Assembly: GCF_023078275.1 (NCBI RefSeq)
Contig: NC_062973.1
Coordinates: forward strand, 19,772,956 to 19,836,955
From: Leguminivora glycinivorella
Lineage: Eukaryota > Arthropoda > Insecta > Lepidoptera > Tortricidae
Reading direction: 5' to 3'
Length of the DNA: 64,000 nt
Shown: positions 12,425 through 23,989 of the stretch, piece by piece
Layout: the number at the start of each line of letters is the position of its first letter
Position numbering within the stretch: the stretch's first letter is position 1
Translations under genes and position numbers: made by a program
Notes under the pieces: generated by a model
What the model was told of the DNA's origin: nothing
Seen by the model: the letters and a program-made list of their open reading frames with translations, nothing else
The model's database searches: none

Positions 12425-12540
12425 ATTTTTGAACATAATTTGATATAACCGATACTTTACATTTTAAGGATTTTATTTTAGTGATAATGCCTATCATTTC
12501 GGCGAAGACAGCTTGTTAAATTTTATGAAACAACACAAAA

Positions 12541-13513
12541 TATGTAACCATTACCTTTAACAACCTTCCATTAAGAACCTAGTTAACGAAAACAATAAAC
12601 TATTCTTGCAGCAATGAGTTTTCACAACACAAGTGATTACAATGCGTGGCCATAAAACGAGCAGGAGCTTAGGCCAACTGCGTGACTCTGCACACATTTC
12701 GTTACAAAGAACCGAACTCGTGCATTCCTATAAATATGTCTAACGCTCTGCGAGCACGGAAAAAATTTCTTTTTGAAAAAACATAGTTACATGTGTAGCT
12801 TAAGTTCAAAATTGAGTGAATCCATTCTACTATAAGGTTGATTATCTTTCAGATCATATTATATTTTTTATATGTATATTCAAACTTACAGCAGAATGGA
12901 TTTACCTAAGTTTAAAGTTAAGCGACACACTTTACCTTCAGGTAAAAAGTACAGTTTTTTTAAATAATATTTAGAAGGTGAAACCTACACTACGAGACCA
13001 ATCTTGAAATCATGATCAAAAACAAACTACTGTAGAAAATACTAATACAGCATTTATATTCTGTATTTATGTCTAGGTTAACCAAATAAAAAGGTAAAAG
13101 TTACTCAAGATACATACATACACATCACATTACACACATAAACTCACGCATTAGTTCAGAAACGGGTAGGCAGAGCACATGAAACTGCTCAAGATTCAGC
13201 GCCACTTCTATGAGATACTTGTATGAATTTATATCGTAAAATTTAATATTTGCAGAAAGAGCTCTTATACTGTTTTTTTTTCTGAGACTACGACCACAGA
13301 ATATATAATAGTACAAGTACAGAAGGCCCACTGCTTTGATGTTCACGAAATGCCGCCTTTTTAAATGCCTACAAAATTCTAACAAAGAAACGAGCCGCAC
13401 GTGCGCAGCGTCGGATGATAGGGTTGCCTATGGATTAAAACGAATTAATTAGATAAAATGTTATACTATATATTCAAGTCTTGGGTACTTTCTAGTTATA
13501 TATACAGTATTTA
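12541..13513. other. Intergenic DNA with weak repeats
   Basis: An imperfect inverted repeat around 12812-12915 pairs GTGAATCCATTCTAC with GCAGAATGGATTTAC. At 13105-13200 a degraded copy of the repeat described at 43705-43960 is recognisable by GGGTAGGCAGAGCACATGAA. No coding sequence is seen. Confidence 0.45.
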
Positions 13514-13859
13514 TACAGGGTGTAAACCTAATACGGGCGAACCTCTTAACGGTGGTGAGTATAGGACATAAAAAATGGAATTAGATAACTTTTACTTAAA
13601 ATTGAAATATTTTTTTATCCATACAAAATAATTCGGCCCGCAACGTAATGCAAACAGACTCGCGTTAACCGCTCGTTGACAGTTGTCATTGATTGTCATC
13701 GCAACCACGTTTACAGTACATTGCTGCTGGGAAATTTTTCAAAAATTCATTATGGGGTGAAAATTAAAAGTAACTCAAAACCACCTCTTAATTAATGATA
13801 ACAATATTGAATTATATGCCTGGTTTCATTTATCGCCCTTATTAGGTTTACGCGCTGTA
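13514..13859. mobile_element. MITE with TA target duplication (Tc1/mariner-type)
   Basis: The left terminus is TACAGGGTGTAAACCTAATA and the right terminus is its near-complement TATTAGGTTTACGCGCTGTA, followed inward by GGGCGA on both sides. The element is bounded by TA dinucleotides (13512-13513 and 13860-13861), the target site of the Tc1/mariner superfamily. It is 346 bp long with no transposase frame. Confidence 0.75.
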
Positions 13860-15837
13860 TATTTTTGTTTAAGCCTTCAGCATCACAAGCCTTATTGGAT
13901 TTTTCCGTGGGACTTAATCAATAAGATCTGTGTAAGATTGTCCTATTTTATTCATGATGTATAATTGTATATTTAACTAAGCATTATTAGCCATTCCACA
14001 CGTGGACATCGCATATGAACCTTAAAAAAAACTCGCGACGTAATGTAACAATAGAAAGTGCGAACGTGCGTTCCGTGAGAACGCGCGCCACCCGTGATTA
14101 GGCCGCGAACTCGCGGCCGCCAGCATGTACTTGTAGCGCGGCGATAGAATCGCGGAGAGAGCCGCCCCTGCTACGACTCGGCCTTAAATAAGCTTTTGTA
14201 ATAAAACTCCAGGTAAAAAAAATCCCAAGTTAATATTGCGCCCCGTTTCTGAGTAAACAAGAATATGGAAACACATATTTGATTAAATCAAACATTAGTA
14301 CGTATGACATATTGAATACAAATAAGCTTTCGTAACGTAATAAATTACATCAATGTTTTGTACACGAAAAAAGTTTGGGTGTAGATAATGATAACGTAAT
14401 ATTTCAAGTTTATGATTTTGTAACAAAAGCTTATTTATGTGTCAAACGGTGTAACATGAAGATTATGGCTGGTCCAAGAGTCGGCTTTCATATTTTAATT
14501 TTGTTTATGTAAACAACCGAGAGGCCTACGCTTTTAACAATGGAGATAAAATGTGACGGTAGTTCGAATGGATTTGTTTAAATCAATTAACCTTTAATAG
14601 GGTCTTCATTTACATTTGTAAAGTTTCAGAAACAGTTTAAATAGTGGCATTTGACGTGTAAGTAACTCTTTGTGACTCTATTATTGGCCATCAAACAGAT
14701 TTAATAAATAAAATGCACAGAACAAAAATAACTGTATTATGTAACAGCACGTTGCGCAGTTTAGGTTTTATTTTAAATAAACAATAGGTTTTGCCATTTA
14801 CGTAACCTTCTCTATGCCACCCTGTATAAACTCATAATGCGATTCTAAACCAAAGCGCTGCCACTTTTTCTATACTAACCGCAATAATGGCGACTGAAGT
14901 CATATGGTTATCTCTTTCGTTTGTTCCGATCCAGTGCTATAAAAAGGGATGGCATGAACTTAACCGTCACTTGGTACTCCGGCTACTAGAGTAGCGTCGA
15001 AGCGAGTGCCAGCGTATTGAATAAAGATAAACCACTTTTTTTCTGAACGATTAAAGTTGCCTCTAATGGCTCTTTTTTACCTTTAAAATATGCGTGGCAT
15101 TAAGGCCGCTACACATAATACATATCAATGACAATCAGTGACATAAAAGAAGCCGTTACCGTATGCTAAGTAGATATTATTTATGTAGTTCACGAACGAA
15201 TGATAAAATAAATTCGTGAGTATCTAAACGCATGTTTCATCGCTGTCCACTTAATGGGAAGGCGTTTAGCATACATTATAACATTATTTCCTTTTACTAT
15301 TAAGTTATCTTTTCTTTTGGTAATGTTATTTTGGGTTGCCTTTAAGTCTATAGAAAGGGGCACTCCTTTGTTAATAAAAAAGGATGTTGTGAGTTATCGA
15401 AACATAGAAAGAATATTTCGACAAATTGAGGAAAACTCTTATAAAATCACCAATACCATTTGACGGAAAATTCGGTTTTAATGGCATTTTCCTTTTAGAA
15501 ACTACGTACTCCCAGAGAAATCTATCATTCATCGTCAGAACGAACGGTGTTCGTAATCAATCAATTTGTCATTTGAGCTTAAAATTTGTTTTTCTTTTTC
15601 AACAATAGGGATGTGAATGAATTGTCCTATGAATAGAGAATGGAACTAACGCCACAGGCGTTAATGTCCGCGTAAGCCGTTACATCCGCACACCCCTCTA
15701 TGTTTATCATTCTTTTGGCTACGCGAGTGTATAGATGATTCTTATTATTGGGTAATCCAGCACAACTTGAGCTCTGGCTCAAACAAATACTATTTTAGCA
15801 TCGGCATCCTATCACCGTTTTGGAAAATGTCGTCTCT
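13860..15837. other. Intergenic DNA with a CpG-rich patch
   Basis: The stretch 14030-14190 is much richer in GC and CpG than its surroundings (GCGGCCGCCAGC, GCGCGGCGATAGAATCGCGG, GCCGCCCCTGC). It could be part of a repeat, an untranslated exon or a promoter; no reading frame or domain decides. The rest shows nothing recognisable. Confidence 0.35.
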
Positions 15838-15987
15838 GCGTGCGTAGCTGAATGCACAAACGCTCACGAAACGCTCGTAGGTATCTATCTCTCTCGCTCT
15901 TGCGTATTGGCGCGATACAGCCTAAGTACCTTTCGCGGCGTTTCGTTTTCGTTTCGCGTCGTAGAAATGCCATTCGGCTACGGGGCC
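15838..15987. mobile_element. MITE, GTAGCCAAATGGCA family, copy C
   Basis: The left end is GTGCGTAGCTGAATGCACAA and the right end GAAATGCCATTCGGCTACGG. The interior carries GCTCACGAAACGCTCGTAGG, CGCTCTTGCGTATTGGCGCG and GTTTTCGTTTCGCGTCG, as in the other copies. Confidence 0.85.
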
Positions 15988-17578
15988 TGCTCAGTTGCAT
16001 CTACGTTGCGTCGAGCACTAGCTATAAAGTTGACTAGACACCGACGCTCGGGAGACGCTACATATGGAATACATACTGTTTTAATCTTTTACCACAATAG
16101 TTTCTTGGAAAATTTCGTATTTTTCATACTTCTGGAAATCTCGGTACCTACTTTTTTCACTAGGACTTAAATAGAGTGACACATTCGTATGTTTCCGTAC
16201 AAAGACGATAGTAAAAGTTTTGCACTATTTCGGATTTGTAGATTGGCCCGTAGACCTCACACTGGTCCCTGTACATTTAAAACGCCCAAGATCTCCAAGC
16301 GTCTGGAATGTTCCGTTAAAATTAGCAACACAGGAAGTAATGGATCATAATGGGTTCGCGAATGATCGGTTACGGTGTGTGGGATCGATCTGTATCAGCC
16401 GTGACCTTAGATTTATGACATTGGGTATCAGAAAGTCCCCTCAATGAAGGGGACGGTGAAAATTAATTGGGGCGTGAGCAGCTCAGTCATTTGGATTTGA
16501 CAATATTCACACATTTAGCTTATTTTAGGAATCTCATGCAATGGCGATGAATTCTAAATAATTATAGGTCTGCAATTAAAGCTACATTTTTATAACCTAT
16601 GATTTTGGAAACCTACGGCCATAACTACTTGATCATCATCGACTTCATTACAAACAAATTTTTTTTTGGTTTCACAATAGCAACATAATCTATAATCTAA
16701 TTTTAAAACATTAGCTAGATTAAGAATGTTCCGCATAGGTATTTTCGGTACAAAAAACTATGACGAGGCTAACTCTGTACCTACTGCACTTGGAATCACG
16801 AAGTGTGGTATTGTCATCATTAATAGCAAATATCTACAAAATTATATACACGAAATAACACAGGAAAGTTATAGACATTGTCTCTGTTACTCGCGCAGAA
16901 AAGTAAGTGAAGAATATCTCCACAAAGTACTGCAACATTTTACTACCCGTAAAGTCTATTTTGTTAACCAAACCAGCGTTTTCAATGCTCAACTCTAACC
17001 TTCCGCGAATTTTCCTTTTTACTGCGCACGCTTTGTTTCCGACTTCGCACACAATGCGCCATTTCTAATAACGTCGCTAACAAGCACGCTGGCTACAATG
17101 CACATTGTAACCTATAAGGAACACATTCTAGGAAAACCTACAAACGCAAAAACACGTATACCAAATAGACTCATCAGCGAAGAAAAAACCAAATGAATAC
17201 CGATTTGAATTCCTGCCCTTAAATACATTATTCAACCACTCTTGAAACAAACGACTCCATCCTTACGATAAAAAGTACAAAAACCCAGCGATAAAGTCTC
17301 ACGCTTCACTTTTTACCCTCGAGATTTGAATTTTCAATTAAACCCATACAATTACGTATTGGTACTGCGATGAGCCTACCGTAATTACCTGCGGTGTTTT
17401 TTTACCGGTTTTCGGTCCCCATGTTGAAACCAGTTCCCGAGTGCGCCAAGAATGGGATTGCCAGGGTTGTGTTTCGAAATGTCGTTCAAAATAGGTACTT
17501 GGTGACATCGAATAGCTCAACATGTTATTCATATACTTTATCGTTTGTATAATAACACTCGTATTTTGTCTCAACAGA
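15988..17578. other. Unassigned intergenic DNA
   Basis: Open frames at 16220-16447 and 16726-16998 (+) and 16834-17052 and 17338-17574 (-) overlap each other on opposite strands and have no recognisable domain. A plausible plus-strand splice acceptor (TATTTTGTCTCAACAG) ends at 17575. Confidence 0.35.
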
Positions 17579-18018
17579 ACTTATAGGGACGGATTGTCAA
17601 GAAACACCTCTTCATCTGCTAACAGTAGTAAAGAATCCACACTTAAGCGAAGAGGCACGGTAAAAAAAAAATTAAGAAAGTAAGAAAACTACAACTGCCA
17701 AAAAAATCTCAAGGTAACCTTATAAAGCTACCAACTGTCAAGAAAAATCCCACAATCTGGTAACACCAGACAAGAATCCACATTGAACGAAGACGCACGG
17801 TAAAAAATACTCCTTTCAACAAAAAGCAGCGTATGACAAAAAAAGCGCACAGCAATCATAAAAAGCTACACATGTCAAGAAAAATCCTTACGTCTGGTAA
17901 CACCAGCAAAGAATCCACATTGAACCGAAGACGCACGGTAAAAAATGCACCTAAGAAAGCCACTGGCATTACAAACTCCCGGGTATCGCTTGAAGGCAGT
18001 AAATATTTGCCTGGTTAA
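17579..18018 (+). pseudogene. Decayed Lys/Arg-rich repeat-protein coding sequence
   Basis: Three diverged repeats start at 17597, 17738 and 17874. Each reads, in its own frame, roughly SRKxxxSGNTSKESTLNRRR; units 1 and 3 continue with TVKK/TVKN. The third lies in a 61-codon open frame (17833-18018) ending with a stop. Between the units are stops and a shift (spacing 141 and 136 bp, so unit 3 is out of frame with the others). The reading is protein-like because the encoded motif is conserved better than the spacers. It is probably a dead exon of a basic, repeat-containing protein. The family is not recognised. Confidence 0.4.
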
Positions 18019-19533
18019 GTTTGTGTACTCTTTTAAGATCTGTTTATCAAGGACAAATTTCGCAACCTTGGCTGTCTTTATTTACACTGTTTAAATACAG
18101 GATCATTATGGTCATTAGCTTAGCTGTTATTTTAACTTTGTTTTTGTAACTAACGGGTTAAGTTTTTTTTTTAAATTGTTGAAGTGAAACTTAATAATAA
18201 TAATGCGACTTCCAACTGTGTTCCTCAGTGTTGCCAACTTGAATTATGAAAAACAACACATTACGAAGTTTCATTTCTTCCGCGCGGAGGGACTTCCTCC
18301 ACGTACTTTGTTTTTCGATAGCAAAAAGCTGGTAAAATCCCTTTGAGCCTAAGCAATTTTGCAATGATTTGTAAAAGAACTTGAAGTGGTATCATTATAA
18401 AGTTTATTATAAACATTGTATTGATACACATTACCACACTTGCATCTATATCTGTAATAATGATACTAGTTAATACATTATATTTAATAGCAAAACAAAG
18501 AGAATCACATATTACACTAATAAAAGCGAGCATTTGCCTTTGTTTATCAATTTTGGCGCTGTTAATGCATTTGAAACCTCAATATCGAATTTCAATGGTT
18601 CTATCTTTATTCGTACATTTTCGCCTTTGGTCATTTAAACTATTTAACGGAGACCATAACAATAAATGCGGCGTTGATACCATTAAAGTTCCCATTTGTA
18701 TCAATTTCAGCGTTATTAATGGTTTGATTCTAAAGCTCACTATCAACTTGTAGCACATTGTGCCTCCCCCATAGCTACCTGGTCCCGAACAATTACAGTA
18801 GATTTTTTGTCTAAAGGCAATTTTGTGCTGCGATTACGGCCGGAACTCACACACAAAGCACTGACATATCGTCGGGTATCGGTATCGCAGTTCCGACTAA
18901 TAGCCCAATATTTATGTTTTTGGCCTATTGTACGTGCCATATCCGTTCTACCCGTTTGAAATGTAACAGATCCCTTCGGACGTGGAAGTTGCAACATTTC
19001 GTTTTCGTATTTCGTCCGTTCGTTCGGAGAAATTGTCGATTTTATCTTTGGCCTAATTTTATCTGATTTGATAATGGTTTCCAAGAAATTATGAAGTAAG
19101 CAATTGAAATAATGTATCACGACATCCTTATATTTTATTTGTGGAATTGGAAAAAAGATATATGTATTTTTACACTTCCGATAAAGCTAAGAAGCCAGTA
19201 TTTGACACTATGACGTATGATATAGGAAGGTAGTCGATATAATCCAGATTTACGAAGGTTATTAAAGTAACTACCATACGATTAATGCCCACAACGAAGT
19301 AGATATTTCTGAGAACTTTTTTGTCAGTACCTTTATTTGCTAGGTATCTAAAAGCTGCAAAACACCGCTTCTAGAGATAACATTGTCTTTTGTCGGTCTT
19401 TGTTTAGCGTTTATTTATTTTAACTTTTTTGGCAAACTGTAAAGAACACGGTCGTGTTGCTTTTCCTACCTGTGAAATTAATTGTTTTACAGCTAGGTAA
19501 TGTAAGTTTATTAGCGATAGGTAGGTATTTTTT
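18019..19533. other. Unassigned intergenic DNA
   Basis: It contains a 125-codon minus-strand frame (18743-19120) and a 110-codon plus-strand frame (18421-18753). Neither shows a known domain or splice context, so neither is called as a gene. Confidence 0.35.
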
Positions 19534-19665
19534 CGCACGTGTATCGTACGACGTTTTTCAGTACAGATAGCCATCTGAAGTTTCGACGTGATACTGATAA
19601 GAAATGAACCACTCACTTTGCGCACTAATACGGAACGGACAAAAAGCACCATCTGTACTGAAATA
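19534..19665. mobile_element. MITE fragment, CGCACGTGTATCGTACGACG family
   Basis: CGCACGTGTATCGTACGACG is followed by TTTTTCAGTACAGAT, which pairs with ATCTGTACTGAAA at the right end. The same sequence in the same order is found at 50749-50866, where more of the element is preserved. Confidence 0.7.
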
Positions 19666-20101
19666 GTAGTAGTTTACGGCCTCTGGGAGTTTTTTTTTAA
19701 AAGCTAAAGCTAAGTCAGCATTAGGAAGAAATAAGTCAGGCAAATACACAGTTTACAGAGGAAGCAGAAGATCACGTATACGAAGGAATGATGATTGATG
19801 AGCTGGAGCAAAAATGGAACAAGCGAAGTGGAGACCTTTGCCCAGTAGTAAGAAATTACACGCTCTCAACAATAAGAAAAATAAAGCGTCAGTCACAATC
19901 ACAACTCCACACGTAACATAGGTACCAGTGTAAGCGACGTAAGGGCGTGCCCTCAGCGTAATATTCCGCCCTCTTAATCACTACCCAGCCGAATAATTAA
20001 TAACACCTCAATTAAAATATCAACTCAACGCTTCCGCCCATACGAGTTCCCCGGGTACGAATTACTTATAAATAGGCACCAAATATGCGTAATGTGCATG
20101 T

Positions 20102-20820
20102 TAGAGATGGGCAACGGACTTTGCCGAATACGAATATTTGGCCGAACATTCGTTTCAGTTTTTTTTTTTTGGAAGCGCTGGAGGCCTAGCGGTAAGAGGG
20201 TGCGACTTACGATCCGGAGGTATCGGGTTCGAACCCCGGCTCGTACCAATAAGTATTTCGAAACTTATGTGCGAAATGTCATTTGATATTTGCCAGTCGC
20301 TTTTCGGCGAAGGAAAACATCGTGAGGAAACCGGACTAATTCCAATAAGGCCCAGTTACCCTTCGGGTTGGAAGGTCAGATGGCTAGAGAACTAGTGCCT
20401 ACGCTAAATCTTGGGATTAGTTGTCAAAGTGGACCCCAGGCTCCCATGAGCCGTGACAAATGCCGGGATAACGCAAGGAGGATGATAATTCGTTTCAGAT
20501 TTTACCGAACCGAGTAATTTGGTTGCATAACATTTTAAAGGCAGGTTGAGATTTAAAAGATCGTTAATGGCTACGGCTCCTAATGTGTCTATCATTAACT
20601 GGATAACTTAATTAAAACTGGAACTGGGTTTTTTTTATGTTTGCTTTGTTGAACTTTTATTTTAACGCATATTTATCTCATTTTGGTTGTTCCTTGAGAT
20701 GCTGAAATAATATGATGTCATCAACGTACAGAACGTACTAGATTTGTTTATTTGATAAATCGGCCAGCAAAAAGTACCGAATTCCGAATACCTACTTACG
20801 GAATATTCGGTCCATCTCTA
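20102..20820. mobile_element. hAT-like MITE (TAGAGATGG termini) containing a SINE
   Basis: The inverted termini are TAGAGATGGGC at the left and GTCCATCTCTA at the right. The inner sequence repeats CGAATATT / AATATTCGG motifs. Flanking 8-bp sequences GTGCATGT (20094-20101) and GTGCATAT (20821-20828) match at 7 of 8 positions, as expected of an old hAT target duplication. No transposase is encoded. A SINE at 20159-20487 was inserted later. Confidence 0.75.
20159..20487 (+). mobile_element. tRNA-derived SINE with perfect 11-bp target duplication
   Basis: The head is tRNA-like: A-box region GGCCTAGCGGTAAGAG, B box GGGTTCGAACCCCGG (20225-20239). The body contains GTGCGAAATGTCATTTGATA, TTGCCAGTCGCTTTTCGG and GTGAGGAAACCGGACTAATT. 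The 3' end is GCCGGGATAACGCAAGGAGG plus a short GAT repeat. Flanking repeats ATTCGTTTCAG (20148-20158 and 20488-20498) are perfect. It lies within the hAT-like MITE 20102-20820. Other copies are at 21254 (minus), 32847 and, truncated, 34980. Confidence 0.9.
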
Positions 20821-21253
20821 GTGCATATTTTTACCAGACTGACGAGTGATTTTCAAGTGTCCGACCTACGTGTTTTCCGGTTCAGGTATTGCAATATTTA
20901 TTAATTTTCAACTTCAGATTTTAATATTAATTAAAAAAAAACATGGGTTACATAAATGTAAGGACTTAATATTTTTATTTATATCTCTGAAAGTGGAAAA
21001 CAGGTACCTAAAAGGTTAAAATAGGAAAAATTTGCACACAAAAAAAAGGTTTGACGAGAGTGAGGAAAAGGTTAGGTAGTGGGACATTCTTTTTCCCAGT
21101 AGTAAGTAAAAGGTGAGATAAAAATCCCAGAAGTTAGGTACCATTTGGTGTTAATTATGAACTATAAACTAATAAAAAGCGAGATGCTTTGAAGTAGATA
21201 TTTCATAGGCATTCCTATTTTTTAACCTTCCAAATATCAAGAGAGGAGGTTAT

Positions 21254-21586
21254 CATCATCCTCCTCCTCGCGTTATCCCGGCATCTGCCACGGCTCGTGG
21301 GATCCTGGGGTCCGCTTTGACAACTAATTCCAAGATTTGGCGTAGGCAATAGTTTTACGAAAGCGACTGCCATCTGACCTTCCAAGCCGAAGGTTAACTA
21401 GGCCTTATTGAAATTAGTCCGGTTTCCTCACGATGTTTTTCCTTCACCGAAAAGCGACTGGCAAATAACAAATGACATTTCGCACATAAGTTCCGAAAAA
21501 CTCATTGGTACGAGCTGGGGTTCAAATCCGCGACCTCCGGATCGAAAGTCGCAAGCTCTTACCGCTAGGCCACCAGCGCTTATCAA
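21254..21586 (-). mobile_element. tRNA-derived SINE, same family as 20159, reverse orientation
   Basis: On the minus strand it begins with the tRNA-like head (GGTGGCCTAGCGGTAAGAGC) and a B box. It runs through the GTGCGAAATGTCATTTG and CGCTTTTCGGTGAAGG body blocks, and ends in GCCGGGATAACGCGAGGAGG followed by a GAT repeat at the low-coordinate side. It is full length by comparison with the copy at 20159. Confidence 0.85.
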
Positions 21587-21659
21587 TTTCAACTGCTCTA
21601 TCGAGGTGTTTTAAGTACCGCTCTGTCTCGTCTCTTTTTGCTACAAGTCCAGCAATAAT

Positions 21660-23690
21660 ATCCTTTTCCCCTCACTAGCTCGGAAACACGTGTTTTGTCC
21701 TTTAATACCAGCGGGTAAAAGGGCCATTTTTTTCAAAGTTGTCCACCCCGTTTTTGGCTTGTCCCATACTTTTGATATAATATTTAGCGTATTTAAAGAG
21801 TCTAAACTAATGAAGACTATTTTTTATTCGAACCCAAATTTAGTTGACAGTAATTTACAATATTCATTTAAATTTTTATTATAATTATGTATTTGTTAAA
21901 AATTATAATGTGATAAAAAATGGGCAATTTTTTGCTGTCCCACGTCAAATATCGTTTTTGCTATGGATTTTATTCTATAACTAATTGTACTAAATATTGA
22001 TGACGGCATAATTTGAAAAGATTGAGTTATACGCTATTATGTTATAAAATATTTCATGTTAATAAATAAACGTACTATTTAAAATTAACTATAATTTGCC
22101 GAGACGGAATCTGGTAATTGTGGAATTTTCCATTCCGAAACCGCAGAATGACTGTTAAAATTAAAAGAAAGTTCCTAACATTTGGTAGCATTTTATTCAG
22201 CTTGGCAAAATTAATTTAAAACTACTCAATACCGTCATCTTGCATTTGCCAGTTGCCGCCAAACACGCATCAAAGTAGCTCGTACTCAGGGGTAACATTT
22301 TCTCATTCCACCTCCCGAAACCAAATTTGCGGGTAAATACGTAATATGCAACCTTTTAACATCGATTCCTAAAACAAAGTACTAATATTGAAACCAAATA
22401 AGCCAATTAAAAACAAGATTTGTGATTATTTAATAAATAATTAAGTAAAATATCGCCGGAGGTAGCGTTCCGTTACTTCCGATCCGATACTAGATCGTTG
22501 GTTTCGTATAGGCGGAAAGAAAAACGTATCGGAATGGAAGTATAAAGCGGTATTCACGTGGTTTTAATGTGATGTTTTAGTTTCATTTGATTGCGGGAAA
22601 TAAAAGAAAAACGTATGGGATTAAAACTAACTCATCTAAAATATGGTAATCAATCACGGATTACACACTCCGGTTGTTTTAGTCATTACTCGCGATATGT
22701 TTTGGAGGTCTTAGGTACCCACGTTCAAGTGTAGACGAGACCTTAGCTTTCATCCGTTACCCATACAGTCAGATCCGTTACTGTCCCATGTTTCAAATAG
22801 TTTTATTTGCAAAAATTAAATACAATTTGTTATTAAACTACGTTTCCGTTATTTTATATTGAAATAGTAACATTTAAACTATTGATTACAAGTGATGGCA
22901 TCCTATAAACTTGTGAAACAGTATAGTAATCTTAAAAATTCTCCTCTATTTTGTACTGAAAGTAACGGAACGGATATATATATGGGTTTAAAAAAATAGT
23001 AGTCCGCATTTATGTGAAAATGAAAGTGTAATTTCTTCATTTGTTATTTTAGAATGAATAATAAAAATATTGTAAAATTCCCAAACCTTTTATATTTACA
23101 TTATCTGCGATTAAATTTGGTTGCGGAACGGAACACTCGCTTCCCCTCAACTCAACAAAAACATATTTTTTTCATTAATTACTTAAAAGTCAAGTGAACC
23201 TTCTATATTTTATATAAATTTATTTATTAAAGAATCTATAAAAATAGCTTTTAATAAATTTCTATCGGTTTCATTTTCATATCAACTTTTTTCGGGGTGG
23301 ACAACTTTGAATAAAATGGCCCAAAAACGCATTTTACCACTAGTGGATAAAGTAATTTGACCTTGAATAAAGTCAAATTAACTGCTTTAAAATTGATAAA
23401 AGTAGGTGAATCTAGTAATAAAGATGATTTACCACCTGTGGAACTACCAGAAGCAGTGATAAACGCATTTTTTGCGTTGTAGTTTCCTCGCTATAGTGAT
23501 GGGAAAAGTTTTGTGTTACACTCGGGTCCAAATGTATTTTACTTCTTGTGTGTTAAAAAACTCGCAAGTTCAGGATTCTATTCTCGAACCACTCGCTTCG
23601 CTCGTGGTGCAACTATAGAATCCTTTCGCTTGCTCGTTTTTCAATTCCACACTCGGCGTTAAAATACAACTTTGCCCCCTTGTATAACAA
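21660..23690. repeat. ~430-bp dispersed repeat interrupted by a 1.6-kb transposon
   Basis: The repeat is in two pieces (21660-21720 and 23323-23690). Joined, they correspond in order to the reverse complement of the uninterrupted copy at 32336-32755. Shared blocks include CCTCACTAGCTCGGAAACAC, CTTTAATACCAGCGGGTAAA and GTAATTTGACCTTGAATAAA. A third is GCTCGTTTTTCAATTCCACA. The repeat has a palindromic centre around ATAGAATCC / GGATTCTAT. No coding capacity; class not known. Confidence 0.8.
21721..23322. mobile_element. 1602-bp non-autonomous DNA transposon
   Basis: The 30-bp terminal inverted repeats match at 29 of 30 positions: GGGCCATTTT, then a T or A, then TTCAAAGTTGTCCACCCCG at each end. 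AAAA flanks both ends (21717-21720 and 23323-23326). The empty site in the related copy at 32.7 kb has one run of five A's, fitting a 4-bp (or shorter) target duplication. The interior is AT-rich with no frame above about 64 codons, so it depends on a transposase from elsewhere. Superfamily not assigned. Confidence 0.85.
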
Positions 23691-23989
23691 ATAACTATTC
23701 TTATTTATCTATTTCAATTGAATCGTTCCTTCATCCTTTCTCAACTTAAGTAACTAAGTAAAGCAACCGGACGTAGGTATAAAAGGGTGTTTCGCTAAGG
23801 GAATCTTTTTTCTCGACAGGTGCCAATGGCAATGGGAAATATATTATATCTAGGTACCTATATAAATATACGTGTACGACTCTTTTTATTTTTAATAACT
23901 TAGTATGTTCTGTTTTTTTTTATGTTTCGATCACATTCTGTTGTTATTTTTCCTGTAACGTTTTCACTTTCTTAACTGTTTGACCACGT

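Larger units (their letters stand above)
11469..12540. repeat. Tandem duplication, copy 2 (with foldback insertion)
   Basis: Same block as 10624-11463, plus 232 extra bases: the 218-bp insert at 12207-12424 and one copy of its 14-bp target duplication. On both sides of the insertion it aligns base for base with copy 1. The duplication therefore came before the insertion, or the unoccupied copy was made from another allele. Confidence 0.9.

Noticed and set aside
18743..19120. 125-codon minus-strand frame as a gene
   Set aside because: No recognisable motif, no splice or start context, and overlapping frames on the other strand.
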